Shown piece after piece: positions 16,460-23,620 of a DNA stretch of 42,965 nucleotides (positions are counted from its first letter, which is position 1; each line of letters starts with the position of its first letter). The translations under genes and the position numbers were made by a program. This DNA is from Acetobacteraceae bacterium (GTDB lineage Bacteria > Pseudomonadota > Alphaproteobacteria > Acetobacterales > Acetobacteraceae). The notes beneath the pieces are model-generated. The model had not been told where the DNA came from. It searched no databases and saw only the letters and a program-made list of their open reading frames with translations. The DNA is taken from contig DAHWFB010000017.1 of assembly GCA_027326105.1 (NCBI GenBank), forward strand, positions 1 through 42,965, written 5' to 3'.

Positions 16460-17848
16460 ATGATCCTACGTTCGCCGGCAGGGGTAGCGGGGCCGGGCGG
16501 CGCGACATCCGGCGGATCGGGGCAGATGGGTCAGACGAATTCGGCGGCGGTTTCCCTGCCGGTACCGGCGGGGCCGGCCCAGATCGGCGTTGCCCAGACC
16601 GGCGTTGTGGGAACCGGCGCTGCGGGAACTGGCGCTGCGCAGACGGTCCTGGCGCCGGCAGGCGGCCGGGCCGCCTGGGAGACCGTGTTCGCGATCCTGA
16701 TCGCGATCAGCTTCTCCCACTTCCTCAACGACATGATCCAGTCGCTGCTGCCCGCACTCTACCCCATGTTCAAGGCGAACTATGCGTTGAGTTTCGCCCA
16801 GATCGGGCTGATCGCGCTCGCCTTCCAGTGCACCGCCTCGGTGCTGCAGCCGCTCGTCGGCCTGTTCACCGACCGCAGGCCGCTGCCCTTTTCGCTGCCG
16901 CTCGGCATGGGGCTCACGCTGACCGGCCTGCTGCTGCTCGCCCACGCCGGCAGTTTTCCGGCGCTGGTGCTGGCGGCGTCCATGGTCGGCATGGGCTCCT
17001 CGGTGTTCCATCCGGAATCCTCGCGCGTGGCCCGGCTCGCCTCGGGCGGGCGGCATTCGCTGGCGCAATCGGTGTTCCAGGTCGGCGGCAATCTCGGCAC
17101 CGCCTCGGGGCCGCTGCTCGCGGCCTATCTCGTGCTGCCCAACGGGCAGGGGAGTGTGGCCTGGTTCTCGTTCGCCGCCCTGCTCGCGATCCTGGTGCTC
17201 GGGGGCGTCGGCTTCTGGTATCGCCGCCACCGCCGGGCCGCCCGCGCCGCTACCGCCGGGCCCGGCCGGCACCCCGCGCTCACCGCTGCCCAGGTGCGCC
17301 GCTCGCTCGCCGTGCTGTTCGCGCTGATGTTCTCGAAGTTCTTCTACCTCGCCTCGATCGGCAGCTACTTCACCTTCTTCCTGATCGGGCGCTTCCACCT
17401 GCCGGTCGCCACGGCGCAGGTCCATCTCTTCGTGTTTCTCGCCGCGGTCGCGGCCGGCACCATCGTCGGCGGCCCGCTGGGCGACCGCATCGGGCGCAAA
17501 TACGTGATCTGGGTGTCGATTCTCGGCGTGCTGCCCTTCACCCTCTTGCTGCCCTACGCCGATCTCGGCTGGACCACGGCGCTCAGCGTGGTGATCGGCC
17601 TGCTGCTCGCCGCGGCCTTCCCCTCCATCGTGGTCTATGCCCAGGAACTGATGCCGGGGAAGGTGGGAATGACCGCGGGTCTCTTTTTCGGCCTCGCCTT
17701 CGGCATGGGTGGGCTGGGGGCCGCGGGGCTGGGCTGGCTCGCCGACGCGACCTCGATCGCGACCGTCTATCGCCTCTGTGCCTTTCTGCCCGCCATCGGC
17801 CTGCTCGCCGCCCTCCTGCCCGACCTCGACCGGCTCAAGGCAGCTTGA
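16460..17848 (+). CDS. MFS transporter, fosmidomycin-resistance (Fsr) type
   Basis: A 462-aa major facilitator with about 12 membrane helices from residue 75. Family signatures are HFLNDMIQSLLPALYP, LSFAQIGLIAL, GMGSSVFHPESSRVARLA, SLAQSVFQVGGNLG and GDRIGRKYVIW, all characteristic of Fsr-type exporters. The real substrate is unknown. Residues 1-70 form an unusual Gly/Ala/Thr/Gln-rich N-terminal extension with short repeats such as QTGVVGTGAAGTGAAQT; translation may start later, for example at ATG 16526. The 3' end overlaps the EEP nuclease gene on the other strand by 14 bases. Confidence 0.85.
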   Translation: MILRSPAGVAGPGGATSGGSGQMGQTNSAAVSLPVPAGPAQIGVAQTGVVGTGAAGTGAAQTVLAPAGGRAAWETVFAILIAISFSHFLNDMIQSLLPALYPMFKANYALSFAQIGLIALAFQCTASVLQPLVGLFTDRRPLPFSLPLGMGLTLTGLLLLAHAGSFPALVLAASMVGMGSSVFHPESSRVARLASGGRHSLAQSVFQVGGNLGTASGPLLAAYLVLPNGQGSVAWFSFAALLAILVLGGVGFWYRRHRRAARAATAGPGRHPALTAAQVRRSLAVLFALMFSKFFYLASIGSYFTFFLIGRFHLPVATAQVHLFVFLAAVAAGTIVGGPLGDRIGRKYVIWVSILGVLPFTLLLPYADLGWTTALSVVIGLLLAAAFPSIVVYAQELMPGKVGMTAGLFFGLAFGMGGLGAAGLGWLADATSIATVYRLCAFLPAIGLLAALLPDLDRLKAA

Positions 17849-18698
17849 ACAGCGCCGACACCGGGCAGTGGTCGGAGAGCCGGTCTTTCCACCGCCATCC
17901 CCGCTCGCGATAGACCAGCACCCGCGTGCTGCCGGCCACCAGCCAGTGCCGCGCCGCGCCACCGGCGAGGATCTGGTCGATGAAGTTCGGGTATTCTCCG
18001 CCCCAGCACGGGTTGGAGAGGTGGCTCGTCGCGCTGGCGAGCGGGGCCGCCCGGTCGAGCGCGGGCAGGAAGCGATGGGACAGGCCGAGCCGGCGGTTGA
18101 AGTCGCCGAGCACGAGGAAGGGTACACGCTCCGCCGCGCGCGCCGCGATCCAGCGTCGCAGCGCGCGCTCCTGGCGGGCCAGCGTCCGGCACGCCCGCCG
18201 GCCGCCGAGCGGGCCGCTGAAGCAGCCGGTCTTGAGATGGACGGCGAGCAGCCGCAGCGGCCCGGAGGCGAGATGCAGCGTCACGTCCGCTCCGCTGCGC
18301 AGCGGGTAGCGGGCGTCCGGGTAGGGATCGAGCGCGGTGAAGTCCGGGTTGGCGGTGAAGGAGATGTCGCGGCGGATGGCGAAGCCCACCGCCTGGACCA
18401 CGCGCTCGCCGATGAGATGGAGCCGGTAGCGGGCGGGGGGAAACACCAACGACGCGGCCTTCGCCCCATCCACCTCCTGGAAGGCCACCACATCGGCGTT
18501 CAACTGGGCGGCGTAGGCCGCGAGGCGGCGGAAATCGCCGGGGCTGCGGGGGTGGACGTCGCGCGGCAGCGCGCGGTCGCCGCGCTGGCGCAGCGTGAGC
18601 CACTCCAGGTTCCAGGTGGCAATTTTGAGGGTGCGGGCAGCCGCGAAGGACGGCAGAAGCAGGCAGAGCGCTGCAACCAGAAGCAGAAGTTTTCTCAT
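17835..18698 (-). CDS. Exported endonuclease/exonuclease/phosphatase (EEP) family protein
   Basis: A 287-aa EEP-fold hydrolase with a Sec signal peptide (residues 1-21, MRKLLLLVAALCLLLPSFAAA). Catalytic blocks of the DNase I/exonuclease III superfamily are present in order: IATWNLEW, FQEVDG, LAVHLKTGC, LGDFNRR, a metal-site DQIL and SDHCPV. The export signal places it in the periplasm or outside, so a role in nucleic-acid scavenging or phosphodiester cleavage is likelier than DNA repair; this is inference. A GC-rich hairpin and the HiPIP gene follow upstream on the same strand. Confidence 0.88.
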   Translation of the reverse strand: MRKLLLLVAALCLLLPSFAAARTLKIATWNLEWLTLRQRGDRALPRDVHPRSPGDFRRLAAYAAQLNADVVAFQEVDGAKAASLVFPPARYRLHLIGERVVQAVGFAIRRDISFTANPDFTALDPYPDARYPLRSGADVTLHLASGPLRLLAVHLKTGCFSGPLGGRRACRTLARQERALRRWIAARAAERVPFLVLGDFNRRLGLSHRFLPALDRAAPLASATSHLSNPCWGGEYPNFIDQILAGGAARHWLVAGSTRVLVYRERGWRWKDRLSDHCPVSALFKLP

Positions 18699-18736
18699 GT
18701 CCCGCCACCTTGCCGATCAGGGAGGCAGGGGAACAC

Positions 18737-18767
18737 GCCGGCGCGCCGTCTGGCAAGACGCGCCGGC
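18737..18767 (-). terminator. Hairpin terminator after the HiPIP gene
   Basis: GCCGGCGC (18737-18744) pairs with GCGCCGGC (18760-18767). Inside, GTCT (18748-18751) pairs with AGAC (18756-18759) around GGCA, leaving a 3-base bulge. The resulting 12-bp stem sits just past the HiPIP stop codon in the reading direction, with only a weak T-rich tail. Confidence 0.6.
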
Positions 18768-18777
18768 GCCGGGCGAC

Positions 18778-19113
18778 TCACATGGTGTCGGGGGTGCCCT
18801 TGGGGACATGCACGAAGGCCTGGCACCAGCCCTTGTTGGCGATCAGCCCGGCGACCACCTTGCAATGGCCGATATGGCTGCCCTTGGCGCCCGGAATGAA
18901 CTGGATGCAGTCTTCGCAGGCGCTTCCGTTGGTCGATAGCGCGACATAGTGCAGCGCGCTCTTGGGCACGGTGCCGTAGGCCGGCCCGGCGGTGGTGGCG
19001 TGGGCGGCAGTGCCGCCGAGCGCGAGCGCGGGCAGCGCCACGGCGCCCGCTGCGAGGGCGCCGCGACGCAAAGCATCGCGCCGCGTGAGGTCGGTCGAAT
19101 CGCGGTCGTTCAT
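18778..19113 (-). CDS. High-potential iron-sulfur protein (HiPIP), Tat-exported
   Basis: A 111-aa periplasmic electron carrier. The leader has a twin-arginine motif (LTRRDALRRG) and a hydrophobic core ending near GGTAAHA. The mature part of about 70 residues carries four cysteines at C66, C69, C84 and C97, that is C-x2-C-x14-C-x12-C, and the terminal GWCQAF segment, the pattern of HiPIPs, which hold a 4Fe-4S cluster cycling 3+/2+. HiPIPs carry electrons from the bc1 complex to oxidases or reaction centres, or take part in iron oxidation. The gene is single, with its own hairpin terminator. No oxidase gene is adjacent. Confidence 0.9.
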   Translation of the reverse strand: MNDRDSTDLTRRDALRRGALAAGAVALPALALGGTAAHATTAGPAYGTVPKSALHYVALSTNGSACEDCIQFIPGAKGSHIGHCKVVAGLIANKGWCQAFVHVPKGTPDTM

Positions 19114-19168
19114 CGAGCTTCGGTTCCTTGTTCGAGATGCGTCCGTGGCCGGAAGGATTCGCCACGCG

Positions 19169-19194
19169 AAGCAAGTGCTTAGCCGCCCTTGCTT
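19169..19194 (-). terminator. Hairpin after the DHA2 transporter gene
   Basis: AAGCAAG (19169-19175) and CTTGCTT (19188-19194) form a 7-bp stem with a 12-base loop. One arm overlaps the stop codon of the transporter at 19193-19195, and the element separates that gene from the HiPIP gene downstream. No clear T-run is present. Confidence 0.4.
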
Positions 19195-20722
19195 ACAGCC
19201 CGCTTACGCCCGGGCTGGCGCTGGCCGCGATCGCTTCGCCGGCCGGCGAGGGGGCCGGTGAGGGCGCCGCCGCGCCGGCGCCGGCGGCAAGCTCCGCCCC
19301 CGCCTCGGGGGTCAATTCGCGCACCAGGGGGGTCGCGAGCAGCGAAAGCCCGGCCACCACCGCGAAGGCCACGCTGAAATCCGCCGGATGCGGCCGGGTG
19401 TGGCCGCCGATCGCGGTCGCCAGTTCCAGCACCAGGGCGCCCACCGTGATCCCGAGCGTCAGTGTCACGTGCTGCATCGCCGAATAGAGCCCGGTCGCCG
19501 CGCTCATCCGCGCCCGCGAGACCTCGGCATAGGCCAGGCTGTTGTAGGCGGTGAACTGGAGCGAACGGAACAGGCCGCCGGCCAGCAGCACGCCGTAAAG
19601 GGCGGTGAGCGGCCAGTCGGCGCGGAAGAAGGCGCCGCCGCCGAGCAGGAGTGCCGCGATGACGCCGTTCCACAGCAGCACGGCGCGAAAGCCGAAGCGG
19701 CGCAGCACGGGCTGGGCGAGCGGCTTCATCGCCAGCGCCCCCGCCGCGGAGGCGAGGGTGATCAGCCCGGACTCCACCGGACTGCGCCCGAAATCCACTT
19801 GCAGCAGCAGCGGCAGCAGGAACGGCACCGCCCCCACCCCGAGCCGGAACAGCGAGCCGGAGAGTACCGATACGCGGAAGGTCGGCAGCCGCATCAGGGT
19901 GAAGTCGAGCAGCGGCGCGGGGTGGCGGCGCGCGTGCCAGCCATAGCCCGCACCGGCGGCGATCCCGAGCCCGAGCCCGCCCCAGGCGAGGAGTGGCGCC
20001 ACCACACCGCGGCCGATGGTCTCCACCCCGAACATCGAGGCGGCGAGCGCGGTCGCGGCGAGCAGGAAGCCGCGCCAGTCGAAGCGGCCCGGCCGCTCCA
20101 CCGCGACGTCATCGATGTAGAGCGAGGCCGCGATCACGCCGGCGATCCCGATCGGCACATTGATATCGAAAATCCAGCGCCAGGAGAAGAAGGTGACCAG
20201 GAACCCGCCCAGGGGCGGGCCCAGCACCGGCCCGATCAGCGCCGGCACGGTGAGCCACGACATCGCCGCCACCAGATCGCCCTTCTCGGTCGAGCGCAGC
20301 AGTACCAGCCTGCCCACCGGGATCATCATCGCCCCACCCGCACCCTGGAGGATGCGGGCCAGGATCAGAGCGGCGAAGGACGGCGCCATGCCACACAGCA
20401 CCGAGCCCACGGTGAACACCACGATGGCGACGCGAAACACCAGCCGCGCCCCGAACCGGTCCGCCATCCACCCGCTCGCCGGGATGAAGGTCGCGAGCGA
20501 GAACATGTAGGCGGTGAGCGCCACGCTCATGTGCACCGGGTCGGCGTGGAAGGCATGGGCGAGGGCGGGCAGGGCGGTCGCGACCACCGTCGAATCGAGG
20601 TTCTGCATGAAGAGCGCGGAAGCGACGATCACCGCGGTGATCCGCATCCGCCGCACCGCCAGCAGCCGCGCCCCCGACGCCACGCCGGCGGACGCACCGG
20701 CCATGCCCGATTCAGACGTCAT
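19193..20722 (-). CDS. MFS drug-export permease, DHA2 (EmrB/QacA) type
   Basis: A 509-aa major facilitator with about 14 predicted helices. DHA2 signatures include MQNLDSTVVATALPALA in helix 1, GWMADRFGARLVF after helix 2, RILQGAGGAMMIPVGR in helix 4 and the helix-5 motif C-like stretch PVLGPPLGGFLV. These proton-driven exporters remove drugs or other amphiphiles. No MFP (EmrA) partner is next to it. The ATG at 20722 overlaps the end of the upstream b561 gene by 11 bases, so the two are probably translationally coupled. The C-terminus is Ala/Gly-rich. Confidence 0.9.
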   Translation of the reverse strand: MTSESGMAGASAGVASGARLLAVRRMRITAVIVASALFMQNLDSTVVATALPALAHAFHADPVHMSVALTAYMFSLATFIPASGWMADRFGARLVFRVAIVVFTVGSVLCGMAPSFAALILARILQGAGGAMMIPVGRLVLLRSTEKGDLVAAMSWLTVPALIGPVLGPPLGGFLVTFFSWRWIFDINVPIGIAGVIAASLYIDDVAVERPGRFDWRGFLLAATALAASMFGVETIGRGVVAPLLAWGGLGLGIAAGAGYGWHARRHPAPLLDFTLMRLPTFRVSVLSGSLFRLGVGAVPFLLPLLLQVDFGRSPVESGLITLASAAGALAMKPLAQPVLRRFGFRAVLLWNGVIAALLLGGGAFFRADWPLTALYGVLLAGGLFRSLQFTAYNSLAYAEVSRARMSAATGLYSAMQHVTLTLGITVGALVLELATAIGGHTRPHPADFSVAFAVVAGLSLLATPLVRELTPEAGAELAAGAGAAAPSPAPSPAGEAIAASASPGVSGL

Positions 20723-21368
20723 ACACCGAGCATGGGCTGGATTCGCGGCCGGCGAAAGACCGCGGCAGCATCCGCGCCAGCGTCGCGTCGCGCAGCACGA
20801 TGCGGTGGTAGAGAGCGGTCCCCGCATGGCCGGCGGCGAGCAGTACCAGGAGGTTGGCGAAGACGCCGTGCCAGCCGCCGGCGAACTTCAGGATCGCGCT
20901 GCCCGCCAGCGTCAGCGGCGGCAGCAGATGGGTGCCGAACAGGGTGAAGCCGTGGCCGAGCACCCCGGCGAGGCCGGCGAGCAGTGTCAGCCCCATCAGC
21001 CCGTAGAGCGCCAGATGGCCGGCGCGCGCACCGGCGGCGGCAAGCCCGTGGCCCACCGGGGGCAGACGCCGCCCGCGGCCGAGCCGCCAGGTGATGCGCG
21101 CCGCCAGCATGGCGAGGATCGCGAGCCCGATCAGGATGTGCAGCGAAATCACCGCCGAGCGCGGCGCCCCCGCCGGCCAGAAAAAGCGGGTCTGGCCGAG
21201 CACCCAGACCAGCCCGATCAGCCCCGCGCTCGCCCAGTGCAGGGCGATCGTCACGCCGTCATAGCGATGGGGCAACGCCGCGGCGGCAGGCGAGGAGGCG
21301 GCGGGCGAGGAGGCGGCAGGCGGCGGGACGGCGGGCGCGAAGGCGGGCAGGGGAAGCGTGTCGGCCAT
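20712..21368 (-). CDS. Cytochrome b561 family protein
   Basis: A 218-aa membrane b-type cytochrome with four helices and candidate haem ligands in ALHWASAGLI, SLHILIGLAI, GHLALYGLM and WHGVFANLLV. A Pro/Ala/Ser-rich N-terminus with the repeat PAASSPAASSPAA precedes HRYDGVTIALHW, almost the same opening as the b561 at 7896. A good ribosome binding site (GAGGAGAG, minus strand) supports this start. It overlaps the DHA2 permease by 11 bases. The pairing of b561 and exporter is unusual and no functional link is known to me. Confidence 0.88.
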   Translation of the reverse strand: MADTLPLPAFAPAVPPPAASSPAASSPAAAALPHRYDGVTIALHWASAGLIGLVWVLGQTRFFWPAGAPRSAVISLHILIGLAILAMLAARITWRLGRGRRLPPVGHGLAAAGARAGHLALYGLMGLTLLAGLAGVLGHGFTLFGTHLLPPLTLAGSAILKFAGGWHGVFANLLVLLAAGHAGTALYHRIVLRDATLARMLPRSFAGRESSPCSVYDV

Positions 21369-21524
21369 CGGATCTCTCCTCGCGAAGCGGGCGGTGGCGC
21401 AATGCCGCCGCTGGCGAAGAGATGGGGCAGGAATGTATCGCGTATGTTGCGATGCACAACGAAGATCGCATGGCAGCCTTGCCCGCCCACCGCGTGACGG
21501 CGGGCGGGCGGCGGCCAGCGAAGA

Positions 21525-22064
21525 TCACTCCGGCGTGGGGCCTTGGCTCGGCTCGGGCGGGGTTGGCGGGCGCTCGCGCCGCTCGGCCATGAAGGCGTCG
21601 AACTCGGCCTTGTCCTTGGCGAAGCGCAGCCGGTCGAGGAAGGTGGAGAATTCCTGCTGCTCCTCTTCGAGCCGGCGCAGCGTCTCGGCGCGATATTCGT
21701 CGAAGGCGCGGTTGCCGCTGCTCGTCGCGCGTTCGGCCCCGCCGCGCCCGCAGTGCCCGCCGCGCCCGCCCATGCCCCCGGCTTCGCCGCCCGCCCAACG
21801 GCCGGCGCCGCCCAATCCCCAGCATCCCATGCGCTTGCTCCCCAGGGTGAAGAACAGCATGGCGAGCCCGATCGGCCACCATGCGATGAAGCCCAGCACC
21901 GTCGCGCCGATCCAGAGCGCCCGATGACCGAAGGGGCCATGCAGGAAGGGCGGCCCGCCCCAGCCGCCGCGCTCCCAGGGCGGGCGGTGCCGGTAGCCGC
22001 CCTGCCAGCCCGAAGCGTCCCACCCCGGGGCGCCATACGCGCCGTGGTCCATCGTTCCTGTCAT
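21525..22064 (-). CDS. DUF2852 family membrane protein
   Basis: A 179-aa protein. The N-terminal 45 residues are Gly/Trp/Pro-rich (WDASGWQGGYRHRPPWERG), then come one or two membrane helices (WIGATVLGFIAWWPIGLAMLF), a Gly-rich loop, and a soluble helix with the DUF2852 signature FDEYRAETLRRLEEEQQEF followed by FLDRLRFAKDKAEFDAFMAER. The function is unknown. The start at 22064 is chosen because GGTGAGG sits just before it; an ATG at 22076 would touch the operator. The gene lies downstream of a 21-bp palindrome and the tetR gene, which suggests repression by that regulator. Confidence 0.85.
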   Translation of the reverse strand: MTGTMDHGAYGAPGWDASGWQGGYRHRPPWERGGWGGPPFLHGPFGHRALWIGATVLGFIAWWPIGLAMLFFTLGSKRMGCWGLGGAGRWAGGEAGGMGGRGGHCGRGGAERATSSGNRAFDEYRAETLRRLEEEQQEFSTFLDRLRFAKDKAEFDAFMAERRERPPTPPEPSQGPTPE

Positions 22065-22076
22065 TGACCTCACCAT

Positions 22077-22097
22077 GTGAATGTAAGACACATTCAC
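22077..22097. promoter_or_regulatory. TetR operator in the DUF2852 promoter
   Basis: A perfect 8-bp inverted repeat, GTGAATGT/ACATTCAC around 5 bases. On the minus strand a TTGACG -35 (22119-22124) and a CAAAGT -10 (22096-22101) are 17 bases apart, so the palindrome begins in the -10 and covers the start region. From 22081 it reads ATGTAAGACACATTCACTT, matching 15 of 19 positions of the site at 22788-22806 read on the minus strand. Confidence 0.7.
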
Positions 22098-22120
22098 TTT
22101 GGGGGCTCGCCGGACGCCCG

Positions 22121-22789
22121 TCAAGGGGGAGATTTGTGCCCGCGCGGCGTGCCCCCGGCCAACCCCAGGCTTTGCAGGTAGAGAAGCACCCCGGCCTCGA
22201 GCAGTTCCTCGGGCGGCATCGGCAGCGGGCGGCGCCCGCGGTCGGGCCGGCAGAAGAGGGTGGCGATGCCGTGCGAGAGCGCCCAGACATGGAGCGCGAT
22301 CATCAGGGCAGGGGGCCTTTGCTCCTTGGGCAGCACCTCGGCCAGCCGTTCCGCGGCGCCGCGCAGCACGCCGAAGGCGCGGTCGGCGGCGGCGGCGAGC
22401 GGCGGCCAGGCGTCCGCCGCCAGGCGGGTCTCGAACATCGCCGCGTAATGGGCGGGCTCGCTGCGGGCGAAGCCGAGATAGGCGCGCCCGAGTGCCTCGA
22501 AGGCCGCGACCGGCTCCGGCCGGCCATCGTGCCAGGCCGCGGCCAGCGCGGATTCGAGCAGTTCGAAGCCGCGCTGCGCGACCTCCGCGAGCAGCGCCTC
22601 GGCGTCGCGGAAATGGCGGTAGGGTGCGGCCGGGCTGACCCCGGCCAGCCGTGCCGCCTCGGCGATGGTGAAGCCCGCCGGCCCCTTTTCGGCGATCAGC
22701 GCGAGCGCCGCCTCGACCAGCGCCTCGCGCAGGTTGCCGTGGTGGTAGCCGCGCCGCCCGGCGTGCCCCTGGTGTCCGCTCCAGCTCAT
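22121..22789 (-). CDS. TetR/AcrR family transcriptional regulator
   Basis: A 222-aa regulator. The N-terminal TetR helix-turn-helix domain starts with the typical GYHHGNLREALVEAAL and has FTIAEAARLAGVSPAAPYRHF as recognition part. The C-terminal ligand domain has the WHG-like stretch IALHVWALSHGIATLF. It lies directly upstream of the DUF2852 gene on the same strand, and related palindromes lie before both genes, so autoregulation plus control of DUF2852 is likely. No ribosome binding site is visible and the operator overlaps the start codon. The -35 of the DUF2852 promoter overlaps this gene's stop. Confidence 0.92.
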   Translation of the reverse strand: MSWSGHQGHAGRRGYHHGNLREALVEAALALIAEKGPAGFTIAEAARLAGVSPAAPYRHFRDAEALLAEVAQRGFELLESALAAAWHDGRPEPVAAFEALGRAYLGFARSEPAHYAAMFETRLAADAWPPLAAAADRAFGVLRGAAERLAEVLPKEQRPPALMIALHVWALSHGIATLFCRPDRGRRPLPMPPEELLEAGVLLYLQSLGLAGGTPRGHKSPP

Positions 22790-22806
22790 GTGAGACTGTC
22801 TTACAT
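22788..22806. promoter_or_regulatory. Autoregulatory operator at the tetR start codon
   Basis: ATGTGAGAC-T-GTCTTACAT is a 19-bp palindrome with one mismatch. Read on the minus strand it is ATGTAAGACAGTCTCACAT, 15/19 identical to the site at 22081-22099. It overlaps the tetR initiation codon (22787-22789), so binding would block initiation or early elongation. Confidence 0.65.
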
Positions 22807-22818
22807 CACGGCGCGGGC

Positions 22819-22854
22819 CAGAGACAGCGCCAGAGACAGCGCGGGAGACAGCGC
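22819..22854. repeat. Three tandem copies of a 12-bp repeat
   Basis: CAGAGACAGCGC occurs twice in a row (22819-22830 and 22831-22842), followed by GGGAGACAGCGC (22843-22854). The repeat lies 30-65 bases upstream of tetR. Each unit contains GAGAC, the core of the tetR-operator half-site. Confidence 0.75.
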
Positions 22855-22858
22855 CGGT

Positions 22859-23245
22859 TCAAGCCTCCTCGCGCGGCTTCTCGCCGGCGGCCGGCGGCCC
22901 GGCCCATTCGGCGAGGATCCCGGCCAGCAGCGCCGCGGCGAGCGACTCCGCCGGCCGCTCCCTCACCCACGCCTCCAGCACGGCGCGCGGGCTGGCCCCG
23001 GGGCCGCGGCCGAGCAGCGCCGCGGACAGTCCCGCGATCAGCCCCAGCGCGACCAGGACGGCGGCACTCACCAGCGCCGCCGCATAGGCCGCCATCACCG
23101 ACGCGAGCGCCAGATAGAGAGCCCCGACCAGGAACCCCAGCCCGGCGAGCACGGCGCAGAAGGCGAAGGCGAACAGCCCGACCCGGCGCAGGAACACCCC
23201 CACCGGCCGGCTCGCCAGGGCCCGCGCGAGCAGCGGCTCGATCAT
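22859..23245 (-). CDS. Phage-holin-superfamily membrane protein (YqjE-like)
   Basis: A 128-aa protein with two long hydrophobic helices (GLFAFAFCAVLAGLGFLVGALYL and AAALVSAAVLVALGLIAGLSA) and polar ends. This resembles the holin-superfamily proteins typified by E. coli YqjE, which are inner-membrane proteins rather than phage holins. It follows the YqjD/ElaB-like gene by 6 bases on the same strand, the order of E. coli yqjDE. The function is unknown. Confidence 0.72.
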   Translation of the reverse strand: MIEPLLARALASRPVGVFLRRVGLFAFAFCAVLAGLGFLVGALYLALASVMAAYAAALVSAAVLVALGLIAGLSAALLGRGPGASPRAVLEAWVRERPAESLAAALLAGILAEWAGPPAAGEKPREEA

Positions 23246-23251
23246 CCGTGG

Positions 23252-23563
23252 CTAGCGGCGCAGCAGCTGGGCCGAGAGCACGCCCACCGCGAACGCGACC
23301 GCGAGCGCGGAGAGCGGGCGGGCAGCGACCTGCGCCTCGACCTCGCGGAAGCCCGCCTGGCCGCGCGCGCGCAGCCGGGCGGAGAGCCGCTCGACCTCGT
23401 GCTCGAGATCGGAAACGCGCTGTTCTGCCTTCTCTTTGAAGCTTGCCTGATGGGCTTCGGCGGCGGGCGTGTCGGGCTCCCCGCGCAGGCGGGCGACCTC
23501 GGCACGCAGCGCCGCCACTTCCGCCCGCAGCTCGGCCGATGGTTCGGAGGCATCGTTCGGCAT
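23252..23563 (-). CDS. DUF883/YqjD-like tail-anchored coiled-coil protein
   Basis: A 103-aa protein with a coiled-coil region (AELRAEVAALRAEVARLRG and later QRVSDLEHEVERLSARLR), then a C-terminal membrane anchor, RPLSALAVAFAVGVLSAQLL, ending in RR. That end is typical of the ElaB/YgaM/YqjD family, in which YqjD tethers ribosomes to the inner membrane in stationary phase. A GGAGGGAG ribosome binding site supports the ATG at 23563. It forms an operon with the YqjE-like gene. The family assignment rests on architecture. Confidence 0.68.
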   Translation of the reverse strand: MPNDASEPSAELRAEVAALRAEVARLRGEPDTPAAEAHQASFKEKAEQRVSDLEHEVERLSARLRARGQAGFREVEAQVAARPLSALAVAFAVGVLSAQLLRR

Positions 23564-23620
23564 GGCTATTTCTCCCTCCAAGAAGCTCTTTATTTCGGAA
23601 GCCGGCGCCTCCGGTTCAAC

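Noticed and set aside
22859-23245. Phage origin for the holin-superfamily protein
   Set aside because: No endolysin, capsid or integrase gene is near, and the pairing with a DUF883-like gene matches the chromosomal yqjDE arrangement.
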